The translations under genes and the position numbers were made by a program. The notes under the pieces are model-generated. The model ran no database searches. It had not been told where the DNA came from and saw only the letters and a list, made by a program, of their open reading frames with translations. Shown piece after piece: positions 47,590-60,030 of a stretch of DNA of 64,000 nt. Position 1 is the stretch's first letter. Every line of letters starts with the position of its first letter. Source of the DNA: Nageia nagi (Eukaryota > Pinophyta); contig JBITNC010000002.1 of assembly GCA_050084985.1 (NCBI GenBank), forward strand, positions 15,438,001-15,502,000. Direction: 5' to 3'.

Positions 47590-50500
47590 ATCAGAGGTTT
47601 ATTTTTGTTGAAAATATTTTCATTATTTCATGCTCCTCCATTGAAATTTTCCACAATACTTTATTATGAGGTCTCCCTTTAAATATATCAAGTTTTATAT
47701 TTATTTTCAATACCAAGTGTGAGTAGTGTACAATCTTCTTATCTATTTCATAATCTTTGTGTGTAGGAAAACCATTATGTCTTATGAGATATGTTCATAG
47801 CCATATGGTAAGAACCACCATAGAATCTATCAGATACTCAAAACCATCATCATCAACTTGAGTATGATTTAACTTATGTTTTATTTCAACACATTGAGCT
47901 AACCAATACTTTATTCCCTCTTCATTTCCCTCAGGTTCCAAAACAACATACACATACCCTATAGCCAAATTTTGTATCAATAAAATATAACATATATAAA
48001 ACTAATATATATACATAATTATGCATTTATATAAATATAACAAATTAAATTACCTTCTTGTACAAGATCTGAAACATGATCACAATCATCTAATGCAAAA
48101 CTTGATTCTTATCTTCAATTCCTATTTGTTGTTGATCATTTGATTGCATAGGTATAAAATATATTTGTTTCCATTCCTCAACCCATTCTTTATTTGTACA
48201 TTCTTTCCAATCACCTACAATACAAAACTAATAAAAACATGCAAGATCTCTTATCCATAAAGTCCATGTGCTTGCATTTGAAATCCTAAATTAATGCCAC
48301 TTTATTGATCCATTGATTTTCTCACAATCATAATGACTTATAATATTCTCTTCCTCAACTAACCAAAAGAATCATTGAATTGTATAATTCTCACATGATC
48401 TTGTAGATAGTTTTGTATTATACAAATCCATAATTGCATGTGCATCTCCAAATTTGCTTTCCTCTTCAAATTCTAGTTGCTCTATAGTAAGAGCTCTTTT
48501 AATGCATGCACTAGCTCCATCATGTTCTCCTTTACCATGTCCAGCTTTAAAAAAACTCCACATATGTTGGATATTATTCTCTTTATGAACCCTACTTAGC
48601 CAATAAAACATATGTGCATTTTTAAACTATCCTATACAATTATCTGACCAAATTAAATGTTGTGCCATTTGAATTTATCTTTCCTTCAAATTGTTGTAAA
48701 ATACCTTGAAGCAATATTGGATAAACTTGGATGAATGTAATTGGTTATCACTTACATAGAAATGGTACTCCCACAAATTTTTTTTATTATCTTCAATACT
48801 ATCAATTGCATTTCTATATACAATATGAATAAAAATGGAAACTTGTAATGAATTATAATATTGAGATTGAATTTCTTCTTATGGTGCAAGAGTATAGTTT
48901 TCTACAAAATCTATCACTAACAATATAGTTCCAACTAAAAATGTGTTTCTACATAAGCAAAATTGACTATTAAGCCACCAAGCATGTTGAGATTGTTGCA
49001 CATATTTGGGTAGGATCTTACTCTTAAAATCATCCATAAATGTATGCATACTAATATTTTCAATGACTAAATCAATAGGCTTTCTTATTTTTTCATCCTT
49101 TAAAGCATACTCAATATTATTGAATTTTTTATCATCTACTAATTATTTTCCAAATTCATGTTCACTTATTTCATGCATACATCCTCCTAACAATGAAAAT
49201 TTACCACATCTAATACATTCTCCAAAAATACATGCCTTCAAATAAAATTATTAGTAATTAGGAGTTTCACAAAACAACCTTGTTATAAATTTATTAATAT
49301 TTTTAGAAGGCATATTAGTAATACCATATTCCTGCATCAAATCATTAGTATGCAAAGTACAACAAATATATCAAAAAACATTATAATAATATCTAAATTG
49401 CATATGAATCTTACAACAACATGATACTCTTTGCTTGTTAATTTTCACATACCAAGGTTTGTATTTTTCAAATTATCATTGACTAACTTTAAATGGTAAC
49501 AATTATTCACCTAAAAATTTACCATAAAGTTCAATTTTGAGTCTAATAGGTGTTTAGCATGAGGATCACGATTTTTTTTATCCTACTTTTAATTTCAAAA
49601 CATCTCTAGTATTAGATGAAACCCTAGTATTATCATTCCAAAAAATTTCAATTATAAATTTATTTTCATTATTCAATTTCATGTAAGAACATGGGATTCT
49701 TCCACTAAAACTCCAACATTAGTTGACTGGATCTATTTCAATACTTTGTCTTCTCTTTTTAGCTCTTTGCAAAGTTGTATGGTTAATGTTTACAAATCCA
49801 CTAACTGTCCATATGATTTTTTTACTTGAAGTAATGTTACTAACTAAAGTTGTTTTTATAGCTTGATGTGTCATATTCTTATCTTTATACGACTCTTCTT
49901 TCCTATAGAGTTACTGGTACTATCAATAATGGATATAACTTGTTTAAGGGGTTCATTCTTCTCATTACCTTTCTCATTTTTACCATTTTCATTAATTGCA
50001 ATAGGATTTGATATTAAAAACCTAATGTTTATTTAGATAAAAATTGATCATATACCATATTCTCATATCTTCTTATTTCTCTCCAAGATTTCTTACCAAG
50101 GAGATTATCTAATCTATTGCTTTAAATTTGAAAAAAAAATATTGTCTAAAGAATTATTAAAACTAGGATCTTTGGTATCATATACTATTTCATTTTCTTC
50201 ATGATTAGAATAAATATCATCTATATTATCAAAAGAAGGGTTGAAAGGCATATCTAAATTTTATTTGATATTCACATTTTGCATGTCATTCAAAAGAGGA
50301 TCTAAAAGCATATGTGGATTCATATCCATAGTTATCAGAATTGAACCTTCATTCACTGGTGGATTTGAAGATGTGGTTGTATTTGAAGCTTCATTCAATA
50401 TTAGATTTGAAGAGGTACTTCCAATATTTGAAGCTTTTATCATATTTGCATGTTCCACACTTGCATCATCCATGTTCATCTCTTCAATTATGTTCTCCTA

Positions 50501-50640
50501 ATTTTTCTCTTACTTAATTGCAATTGAGCTTGATGCTTTAATCTTTGCATATCTATCCCTTTGTCTTTTTTCCTCCTCTTCTTTATTTGCTTGAATTTAT
50601 TCAAGTGTCAAAGTCCTCCTTGCTCCAACCCATGTGATTG
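47590..50640 (-). pseudogene. Decayed gene of an unnamed transposase-like family
   Basis: Minus-strand text, readable over about 3 kb. It starts with a basic stretch QANKEEEEKRQRDRYAKIKA (about 50610-50550), then a Ser/Asn-rich spacer. The conserved part reads KILPKYVQQSQHAWWLNSQF, LVIDFVENYTLAP (48894-48930), EIQSQYYNSLQVSI, EYHFYVSDN, LIWSDNCIG-stop-FKNAHMFYWL (about 48650-48590), WSFFKAGHGKGEHDGASACI (48550-48490) with KRAL. Its C-terminus has FFWLVEEENI, STWTLWIRDLACF, VGDWKECTNKEWV and a final EIDKKIVHYSHLVL, FKGRPHNKVLW. The D-F-x-E-N-Y, W-S-D-N/G and HGKG-x-x-DG combination resembles uncharacterised multi-copy proteins of plants and animals that look like RNase H-fold transposases. I cannot name the family. 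Stops and shifts are scattered throughout. Confidence 0.55.
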
Positions 50641-51049
50641 CTTAAAAATTTCTTAAGAAAATGATAATTTCTTTCTTCTAAAAACACTTTCTTTCATCAC
50701 CAAATATTTGTATTGTACCTTTAAAAATCTTCAATAGTTACCACCTTTGATAAAAGATTAAAAAATGGATTCCAAATACCTTCTCCTCAATAATTTTGCA
50801 TTAGAAAAATGCAAAAATATTATTATCTAAGTTGTTTATGATGCAAGGCATGGATAGAATAATGTAGATTTTGGATAGAGTATTTTCCAAAGTATTGTTG
50901 TCACTAATGGGTACAAATGGAATAAAATTTTGTTTGTAACAAAAATTTATTCATAACACAATTTCCTTATGAAATGAAATTTTATTATTTTGAATGGAAA
51001 TACATAACCAAATTTTGTTATGAAATGAAATTTTGTTATTTGAATTTAG
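50641..51049. other. AT-rich spacer
   Basis: No coding signal. It contains a direct repeat of ttatgaaatgaaattttgtta type at about 50965-51040. Confidence 0.4.
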
Positions 51050-51810
51050 GTTCAGCCTTAGGATTGGAAAATGCTTAGTGGACCAAGTGTTAGACTTAGA
51101 CCTGCACCTTCTTGTTCATTGTAGTGGTAGGGACAAATAATGAGGCATTTTTTCATGAAATTAAAACCCATTTCTGGTCAAAGAGTTCAGATTACAAATA
51201 TGTATTTTTTTGGAAAATTTGATTATATTTCCTATTTATAAAGTAATTTTTAATGAAACTCATCCTTAAACTTGAAAAATTAGGTTCTATGACTTTTATA
51301 ATAACTTTTTTTGGGATAATTTAGAAAAACATTATATGTCAGTAATCTACAAATAATTATATATTAAATAAAAAAATTATAAAAAGGATAAGTTTAGGTC
51401 AAATTATGCATGTTGTAGATTGGTACTTTTTGAAATAACAATTATAACCAGTAAAAAATTAATAAAAAAGCTCATGAAAAATTATAAAAAAATTCTTGCA
51501 AAATCTTTAATGTGTTAGGTATCTTTCCCAAAAGGATTTAATAAAATATTATATTTTAGGTCAAAATATGTTTACCGTAGAAGACCATGATATACTTATA
51601 AAATGGTACATTTTAAACAATAGATTTTAGAAGTGACTATCATAAATCAATTTCTATCAATTGGGTATTGGAATAAATTACATATTTGGAAACTACACTC
51701 CAAGAAGTACCTAGTGAGATTTTTCAAGATTCTATCTCTAAGGGCTTAAAAAATTGATATCAATTATAATGAAACCTAAAAATTAAGGAAAACATATCCA
51801 CTTTTTGGTC
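51050..51810 (+). repeat. Dispersed repeat, copy 2
   Basis: The opposite-orientation partner of 41385-42170, with the same landmarks in reverse complement: tgcttagtggaccaagtgtt at one end, and aattaaggaaaacat with ccactttttggtca at the other. It adjoins the LINE that begins near 51.83 kb. Nothing coding is visible. Confidence 0.6.
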
Positions 51811-51829
51811 ATTTTGTGGATCCATCTTC

Positions 51830-53720
51830 TTTTACTTACCCACTCAATTTAAATATATTCTTGATGAGGATACTTGGGTTACAAATCCTCCTAATATAGC
51901 CAAGGTATTTATCAAACACTATACTCATGTCTTTACTTCTCAAGAGTTGATAAAGGAGCATCAACTTGCTCTTGATGAATGTTGTAGGGTGGTTCCTAAC
52001 AAGCTTTCTCCTGCTTAGAAGGAAGCTTGTGATTTTTCTCTCACTATAGAGGATTTAAAATATGGTTTAGCTTATATGAAAAAATGAGAAAGATCTAGGG
52101 TTAGAAAGCTTCTCATGTGAATTATATAAATAATTATGAGATGTGTTAGCCCAAGTCTCTACTATGTTTATCAAGAAGCCCTTCTTATAGGTTCTTTGGG
52201 AGCTATCATTAATAGAGGGAATATTAAATTCATGCCCAATATAAGGGATCCATAAATCATCTCTATTTGGAGGCACATTACTATCCTCAACATCAATTAT
52301 AAAATTATTGTTAAGGCTTTGGCCCTCAAGCTTCGACTGTTATTGTCCTAGATTGTTCATCTAGAATAAACTGGTTTTATTAGAAATAGATATATTCTAG
52401 ACAATATCATTGCTATTTGGGAAGGAATGGAGTGGGATCACTCTTCTCAGCAAGATACTCTTTTTTTCAAAATTAATTTTGAGAAAGCTTATGATAATAT
52501 TGAATGGCATTTCATATTGGCTATGCTAAAATCTTTGGGCTTTGGCCCAACCTTTTTTGTCTCAATTCAAATACTTTTTTAGTCATTCCTCTACCATGCT
52601 AACTCTTGATGGGTTACAAACAACCTCTATTGGCCTTTTTAGGTCAGTTAGAAAAGGTTATACCCTAGCTCCTTTGCTTTATGTATGAATAACTAAACCC
52701 CTCTACTATTTGTTAGCAAATAAAGCTTATTTACAAAATTTCCTTTCCTAGGAATACTAGGTAGTTAATTAATGGACATTTTGTATATGATTATTTTCTT
52801 ACTCTCAGAGGAGATAATAATTTTGTTCTTCAAGCCTTTACTTGTCTTGACACTTTTTGTAAAGCTTTTGGATTGAGCATCCAATGGAAAAAAATCTCAT
52901 GTTACAAACAAGCTTGGTCAGATTATCCTGATCAGCTTGTTGCTTTTCAAGGAAAATGGTTAAACCCTAGAGAAATATTTAAGTTTTTGGGAATTCCTTT
53001 TGCTTTTCAAAGCACCCTAGATTAGTTATGAGGATATGTTCAACATATAGTAGAAAAGAAGTTATCATAATGTATTACCAAAAAGCTTTCCTTAGTAGGC
53101 AAATTTCAAATGTGCTAAAATTTTTTGGCTTCTACTCATGTTTATTATTCTTCATGTTGGGTCTCCTCCCAGACTTGTTATAATAAGTTATAAATGCTTC
53201 TCTAAGATTTTTTTATGGAAAAATAATAAATATAATAAAGGTTATCATTGAGTTTATTAGGAATTTTATTGTCTCCCTAAGAGCTCAAGTGGTATGGGGA
53301 TTTTTTAATGTTTTCTTGTATGAAATAGGTTTACACACTTGGTGGTTTTCAACCCTTTATGTCCATTCTGTAACTTTGAATAATCAATTATGTACATATT
53401 TTGGAATTATGGTGAGGTTAAAAAGGTTTGGAGTTGGATGAATTCCTTCTTCTAACCTTTCTTGCAATGGCCTCTTTCTTAGCTTCACAATCTCCTTGGA
53501 CATCCCCTAGAATTTTCCAAACCTTTGGAATATTTTCAAAATTATAATTATTTTCTATTTATGGAAATAATGGAACGTCATTATTTTTTTCTAGAAAAAT
53601 ACTTTTTCTAAATTTTCCTTTGGTTGATAAGCTCATAATTTTCTATGACATTTAGTTTTATATTAATGATCAAATTAATAAGGTCATATTGGAAATTAGC
53701 CATCTACAAGAGCTCATAAG
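51830..53720 (+). pseudogene. LINE remnant 3: reverse transcriptase
   Basis: Plus strand L1-type ORF2: PPNIAKVFIKHYTHVFTSQE, ACDFSLTIEDLKYGLAYMKK, SIWRHITILNINYKIIVKAL, HLE-stop-TGFIRNRYILDNI, KINFEKAYDNIEWHFI (F-x-K-AYD intact, about 52470-52510). A damaged FADD region follows (FVYDYFLTLRGDNN near 52785), then TCLDTFCKAFGLSIQWKK, FKFLGIPFAFQSTL, THVYYSSCWVSSQTCYNK and LPKSSSGMGIF. The block at 53100-53300 parallels the one at 180-400, so the two LINEs are related. No endonuclease, poly(A) or TSD is seen. Confidence 0.8.
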
Positions 53721-55280
53721 TCATTAGGTAAATGCACCATGCTTAGTGAGTCAATTCCCCCCTCTTCCCTAGTTCATCAGAATCTCTCGCAGTTGAAGCA
53801 TCATCATCATCCTCCCCATAGGATCGATACTAAAATTATACTCTCAAATTTTTCACACCACCTCAAGATCCATGGAATCCTTCTCCCATTGCTAGGTGGG
53901 GTACTTGAGGGTGGGACTCTAGTCCCAACTCTCCTTGATAACATGGTTGGGGTGGTCAGACAAATGTTGATGGTGATGACATAACTAGTGGTTGGTCGAA
54001 TCTAATGAATTCTATAATTAATGAAGAGAAGGACATAATGAATGGGTGGGTGGCACAATCCTTTATTTTTGATCACACAACAAGTGACCCAAGTTGGCAT
54101 GACATCCAAGAAACATTAGAGACTATGCACTAGTCATGAATCCCTTCCAATGTATGGAAGCATAATTAGTTCATGGAGAATGTTGAGGATATTAATGAAC
54201 CTACGATTTTGGTACCAACAAATGCGCATCCTAATAGTACCCTCCTCCTCTTAATGGTTTTAAATGCACTCATAGTGGTTCTTGATAGTGGTGAAGTTTG
54301 AATATCTTTTTTAAATGTTTAAATAGTTATGTTCGTAATGTTGTGAAATGCCAGGTGGATGGAAGGTATTATTTTGATCAATTCTTGTCTACTAGAGGTA
54401 TGATAAGTTGTTGCCTTTTTTGTGTGTATAAAGGAGTTTAAAGGTATAATTTGTATCATATATAAAAAGAGAAATATGTTGTTTAATCAAGTTTCTATTT
54501 TGTTTGATAATTATTTTCAAAGAATTTTTTATTTTAGTTTTTAAAAATGAATTTGTTTAGACTAAAACTAATGTAAGTTTTAAATATATGTCTTTTACAA
54601 TTGAATCAAGGCCTTCTAAATATGCATAAGACTAGGATGATGAAACCACATTAATGTTGGACTAAACATTTGAGCACATTTTACCCTATAACTTTATGTA
54701 TGTATTGGTAAGAAAATGAGTTGGCAATGGTATTCAATTTGAGGGGAGCTCGTCTTGCCCCCCAAAAGACCTCTTACAAGGATGCTTTATAAAATAAGAA
54801 ATCATCCACCCCTAGTGGACCTGCTTGATAACCTTTGCTAAGATCATTCTGCTGGGAAATGTTAGATAACCATAAACATGAATGCATTTGCTTCAAATCC
54901 ATAACTAATATTGTACTTATGAAGCTTCACAAAGAACTTAATAATGTAATTGGTATTCTGGAATCCACTACCCACATTTTGTATGATCAATCTTAATTTT
55001 AAATGATCAATGTTAGGGAGGATTGAAGGTATCTTTTGGGGCTAGCAATATCAAATCCATGTATATAAGAATTATTTTTATTAAATATAATTTTATTTAT
55101 ATTCTAAATCCAAGATTCTTTATTGGTTATAATATATATGATTTAGCATTTATACAAAAGTAATTTTATCTATATTTATTATATAAATAAGATTGTAATT
55201 TAATATTTAATTATAAAATTTATATTTCATTTCATCTACAAGTGCATTTCTTATATATCTTACTCCAAATGAAACCCTCA
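53721..55280. other. Unassigned stretch with a short protein-like remnant
   Basis: Between about 53960 and 54240 the plus strand reads NSIINEEKDIMNGWVAQSFI, FDHTTSDPSWHDIQETLETM and ENVEDINEPTILVPTNAHPN with only a few stops. It looks like decayed coding sequence, but I recognise no family. The rest (54250-55280) is AT-rich with nothing visible. Confidence 0.35.
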
Positions 55281-55289
55281 TAACCCTTA

Positions 55290-56110
55290 AACAAACATGG
55301 GATGTAATTTATGATGGATATTTATTTTTAATTACGCTATTACTAAGAAACTATTGAGAATGATTTACTATTGCCCAACAATGGAATAATATTGCTATGA
55401 ATATGTAAAGAAATATAAATAATTTAACAATATGCAAACTTGAAATTTATTCTAGTCAAGAATTAAAAAAATATAATATCTCATTATTCATTTTTTTTAT
55501 TTGTGATCTTGGTTTAGTAGAAATGACTCAACCACCATATTTAAATGGAAATAAATTTATCATCATGAATATAAAATATTTAATCAAGTGGATTGAATTA
55601 GTCCCACTTATTTCCATAAAAGAAAATGATGTTCTTAACTTTATTATGATTTAAACTATCAAAACATTTAGATTAGCTTCAACTATTATATAAATAATTT
55701 TATGTGATTTAAAATAAAAATATGAATAAATTTTGTGAGGAATATCATTTCATTGTATCCATGAGATAATGGACAAGTTGAAGCCATAAATAAAGTATTA
55801 GCCAAAATTGTATTTATGAAAAAAATCATGCAGGAAAATAATTAACATAATTTTTATGCATATTATTATAATATTATAAATATATATTCAAATTTTAATA
55901 GGGTTGGCACATTATGTATTTGTATATGGTAAAGAACTAGTGACGCATATGAATTAAAAATTTCTTTACTAGGAATTTCTTGAAGAGGCATATATAAAGA
56001 TACTAGAAAAAGTTGGATTTCAACAACTAAAAAAGCTTGATAAAAACTATATTCACATTATTGAACACTTAAGGATATAACATAAGAGATTATAAAGAAT
56101 ACATAACACT
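55290..56110 (+). pseudogene. Ty3/Gypsy integrase fragment
   Basis: Plus-strand text matches the core of a Tat-type integrase: NGNKFIIMNIKYLIKWIELV, PLISIKENDVLNFI, then a region with WTS-type text lost, YVFVYGKELVTH and EKVGFQQLKKLDKNYIHIIE. The aligned segments in B and C read FI-x-x-ATEY-x-TKWVE. It is much more decayed than B or C, and no LTRs are found beside it. Confidence 0.65.
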
Positions 56111-56212
56111 AAATATCAATAAAGAGAATTCTAGATTAGAGATATGACACTCATTGAAAATAAAAATAAAAATCTTTGCAACATGTACAAAACATGAAAA
56201 GATAAATTTGGA

Positions 56213-56276
56213 GTGTATATATATATAGAGTTTCATAGGTATATATATATATATATAAAGAGTTTCATAGGTATAT
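56213..56276. repeat. AT microsatellite duplicated with its flank
   Basis: Two (TA)n tracts, each followed by agagtttcataggtatata, are arranged in tandem. An ORF reading IYIYIP on the minus strand is only the repeat translated. Confidence 0.85.
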
Positions 56277-56532
56277 AAATTAACAACCCTCAAAGGTAAC
56301 TCCCCATTAAATACAATGAATGTTATTTATCTCAAAAAGTATTATGCTTGAAAGTAATATCATTCATATTCCATTTGACTACATTATTTATATTATCATT
56401 TAAATACTTTCTTTTAAGTTATGTTTTCATACTTGTTTGAACATTTGGTCACTTGCACATCATCATCATACCTTTTTCAATATTTATAATATTTCCAAGT
56501 CTAAAAGTTTGAGGTAGATTTATGCTTATACC

Positions 56533-56995
56533 TGTTGTGTGTGGAGCATGATTGTTCAAAGTTCTTTATTTCAGTCGGATGTATACCCCAGGAAGTTTGT
56601 ACACCCCTCCACGCGGGGGGGTTGCGGGGGTCAATCTGGGTCGTTCATTAGGCGAATGATCTGACGGTAGAACTTATGTTTGGTTTAGGGTTTTTTGCCC
56701 TAGATAAAAACCCCTCTCTTTGTATGAGGGCATTGTAGTAGACGTGATTGGTGAGTGAGAAACAGAGATGTGAGACGTGAGAGAAAATAGAGGATATTAC
56801 AGCGGATCTGCTGTAGGTTGTATCTCTTCATTTTGTTGGATAATAGAAAGGAAGGACTAGCTGTTTGGTGTGGACGTAGCCCAAACTGGGTGAACCACGT
56901 ATATCTGTGTCTCTCTTGTTTATGCATTTTCTATGTTTATATTTTCTGCAATATTTTATGCATTCCATTGCTCCAGAATATATAATTTTCTAACA
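56533..56995 (+). mobile_element. Solo LTR, probably Ty1/Copia
   Basis: The 463-bp unit begins TGTTGTGTGTGG and ends TTTTCTAACA, flanked by a perfect 5-bp duplication atacc at 56528-56532 and 56996-57000. Near its 3' end is gtggacgtagcccaaactgg..gaaccacg, the R/U5 block common in plant Copia LTRs. A tagataaaaacccc stretch at 56701 may be its TATA region. No internal domain lies beside it, so the internal part was lost by LTR-LTR recombination. Its GC content is higher than the surroundings. Confidence 0.88.
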
Positions 56996-57000
56996 ATACC

Positions 57001-57610
57001 ATCTTACAACATTTTTCACGGCATCCTTTAAAAATTCAAATTATGTTATTAATTTCCTTTTTAAACATGTTTTTATGGATTTTCTAAAGTGAAGATGCAT
57101 ATAATTCCCTTAATTCCTTAAAATATGAATAAGTATTCCATGCCTTATTCAATGGGGTAAAATATACACACATAAATTAGTATCTACATTATATTTTATT
57201 TTAGTCCTTTAACTTAGTTGTTAGGCTATCTTTATCATTTCAATATAATTTTAGTACAACTTATGTAAAGATATCTTAATCAATTACATGACTTTCTTGA
57301 ATAGAAAATTCTTAAGTTAAAACTTTTCTATATAAGAAAGCTCTAAAAAGTATCTCAATTGAATACAAAGCATATGAAGAAATGATTAAAGAATCATATA
57401 AACCCAAAATCCTACAACTTATCATTTCATCATCTTATATTAACAACATGTACCTACAACTTCTATAAAATATTCAACATATATATATATATATTTTTCC
57501 TCTATTATAATTATATTAATCTTGTGAAAATTTTCATTACATTCTTTACAAGCAACATTTTATATAAAATTGTAAAAGATTAACAACAATAATAAAAGAT
57601 TTTCATATCA
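57001..57610. other. AT-rich spacer
   Basis: No gene is seen. A (TA)n tract lies at 57478-57497. This is the 3' flank of the kinase fragment. Confidence 0.4.
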
Positions 57611-58132
57611 TTACAATAATTTACAATAGAAGAATCTTTCTAATTGACTTGTGTTGTAATAAGATAAAACAGTTAAGGTATATCGTAGGCCCTTTCTCTT
57701 ATTATAATTCAGTTCATGCCGTTCGGGTGTTTGAGTATGTGGTGGAGGAGCTTCCACCGTCCCTTCCAACATCTGAACAACTTTAGCCATGCTTGGCCTC
57801 ACATCCTCATCTTCCTCAACGCATAACAGTCCCACAATAATACATCTTCTAACCTCTTCCATGTCTGCATTCTTTGCTATCCTTGCATCCACACTGGTCG
57901 CTATTACTGCAGTCCCCTTATCCATTTTGGGAAAGAAAAATCTTATGGATTCCTGCCCAGTCAAGTCCAGATTCCTGCGCCCTGATATTATTCCAAGCAG
58001 CGTCTTTCCAAAACTATATACGTCGGCCTTCGGAGTGATGGGGAGGCCGGTGATCCATTCTGGAGCCAAGTACCCTCTCGTTCCTCTTGTAGTTGTCACC
58101 TCTCGGCTGATATCTCCGTGGGCTTCATCTTC
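57611..58132 (-). pseudogene. C-terminal fragment of a receptor-like kinase (G-type lectin S-receptor type)
   Basis: Minus strand: EDEAHGDISREVTTTRGTRG, YLAPEWITGLPITPKADVYS, FGKTLLGIISGRRNLDL, EEVRRCIIVGLLCVEEDEDV, RPSMAKVVQMLEGTVEAPPP. These are kinase subdomains VIII (APE), IX (D-V-Y-S-F-G) and XI (Arg of RPSM), in the style of S-domain receptor kinases. The ATP site, catalytic loop (HRD) and DFG are absent. Upstream of 58132 there is a TAG and no kinase text, and a LINE begins about 300 bp away. No Met starts the piece (the first usable codon near 58099 is GTG). ctcagtagtag before GAAGAT could be a splice acceptor whose 5' exon is gone. Without the catalytic core it cannot phosphorylate. 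Confidence 0.8.
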
Positions 58133-58429
58133 CTACTACTGAGAACTACGGAAAAGAAAAGATGAACAATAAATAATGCTAAGTCCAAACGAATATTATT
58201 TTTATTTTTCACGTGTGGAAGAAAGTCTACAGCCGTCTTTAAAATATGAAGCCGTGTTCGTAACTTCTGACGTTTTCTCATCAAAATGATTATGATATGG
58301 TAAAGTTGAAAATAAAAAGAAAATAAAAAGTAACACTGGGCAGCTGGCTTCAAATAAAAACTAACCAAATGAAAGTCAAATTCAAACAATTCATTGTATT
58401 AGTTGAGAAGTAACATGGATTTTTTTTAA

Positions 58430-60030
58430 TCATTCTTTGTGGGGAATTCTTTTATGTAGAAATAATGTGTTTTGGAAAAAATTTCGTAGGTTACACTATC
58501 ACGGTCATGTATCTATTTGGTCGAATTCTTCTAAGTTGTTGAATGAATCAAATACTTGTTATTGTTGTGAGTCATTTGAATATAAGATCAAAAATTGTCT
58601 TTTGATGGAAGATAAGTTTAAATCCAAAAGGGCTATTAGTGCAACCTCATCAGGTTTAAGTTCTACTCATGTTTCTAAAAATGGACAAGATAAATAGTCA
58701 GTAGTTTAGAAAAAGCAAAAAATCGTAAGAATGTTGTCCAACCAACTATTTTTTAGTAGTTCATCTCAAGAACCGATGTCGCCACCACCCAATATGCATG
58801 TTGGTATGCAGCTTCAAGCCAACATGTAAAGGGTGGTCCTAGCTCCTTCAATCTTGCAAGTGATTAAGAGTGCTCCCATGGAGAGAGTTATCCCCTCTTT
58901 GATGGTTTCTCCTATTTCATTACCTCTTATAAATTTTGTTAGAATGCAAGTGCTTATCCAACCTACCCAAGAGATCAATGCTTAGATACAAGTTTATCTT
59001 CATGTTTGGAGATAAATGTGGAGTGTCTCATGTTCACCAAGATAAAAATCATCAAACCGAGTTTTTTGAGGGATAATCATGAGTGTTTCCTCAACAAAAT
59101 TTATCATACCCTTTAAAACCTTAGGGATTTAGAGGAAATTGATGGAGATATGCTCCTCAATTATTCCCCATGATTTCTCTCTTGGAATGTCAAAGGATGA
59201 ATAGACCTAGTCCAAAAATATTCAATTTGCACTAAGATTGCTTCTTGTTTTTATCAAATTGGTAATTTAGATTTTCTCTATTTGTAAGAGCTTGAACTCT
59301 CTGACTTTATTCTTCATAGAACATATGTTTCTTCATGGCATAGGAGTTAATTGTTTATGACTAATCATCCCCTTGGTAGAGGGGGAGCCATCATTTTCAT
59401 TGTTGTGAGATGGTATGATCAAATTATCTTATGGTTATGAATCCCCTGAATCAAGCACTCTAGGTTTTACTTGAGGTAGAGTGAATATCTTTTGGTATCA
59501 TCAATATCTATACATCTAATAAACATGAAAAATACATTGGAGTTAAATGACTTCTATGTTGTAGTTGATCAAATGATCTTGACTACTTCCTCCTTTAACC
59601 CCCCTCCAATTCATGCATCTGCTCCATTGCCCAACCACTTTCCCTTTCATCATTCTACCTCTCCATTTCTAGTATCAATGATATTACCATCAATCTCAAA
59701 GATTTTATCAAAAAATTGTTAGCCTCTATCTATGATAGATCTACGTGGCTAAAATTTGAACAAGTTCTTCCTCCAACAAAATAAATAATTTGAATTACCC
59801 TCCCTTTTGCATGGGGTTGATGTACCACTAGTAGTAGTAGCAAAATGATCACTTCAAAGGGCTCTTCTCCTTCCTCTGCCTCTTGTAAGAGATGGAAAAG
59901 GGAAGATACCATCATTCACATTCCTGTCATCTAAAAGGATCTAGAGTGCTCCATACCCATCGCATTCTAGAAAGCTTATAAATTCAATACCTGAAAGTCA
60001 CTTATGAATATCTATAGGTCTCTATCGTTG
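58430..60030 (+). pseudogene. LINE remnant 4: ORF1 zinc knuckle and endonuclease
   Basis: The open piece 58437-58697 contains GHVSIWSNSS and CYCCESFEYKIKNC, a CCHC knuckle with the His replaced by Tyr, followed by a basic/Ser-rich stretch. After several stops, endonuclease-like text appears at 59170-59560: SLGMSKD/SWNVKG at the start, LDFLYL-stop-ELELSDFILH, HPLGRGGAIIFIV and INIYTSNKHEKYIGVK. This is the order of plant L1 ORF1 followed by ORF2 endonuclease. The RT part is not present downstream, because a Copia element starts at about 60.25 kb. Confidence 0.6.

Noticed and set aside
56090-56293. ORF reading IYIYIP repeats
   Set aside because: It is a translated (TA)n microsatellite.
57789-58142. 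A 117-codon plus-strand ORF with Ser-rich hydrophobic text
   Set aside because: It is the antisense shadow of the kinase fragment.
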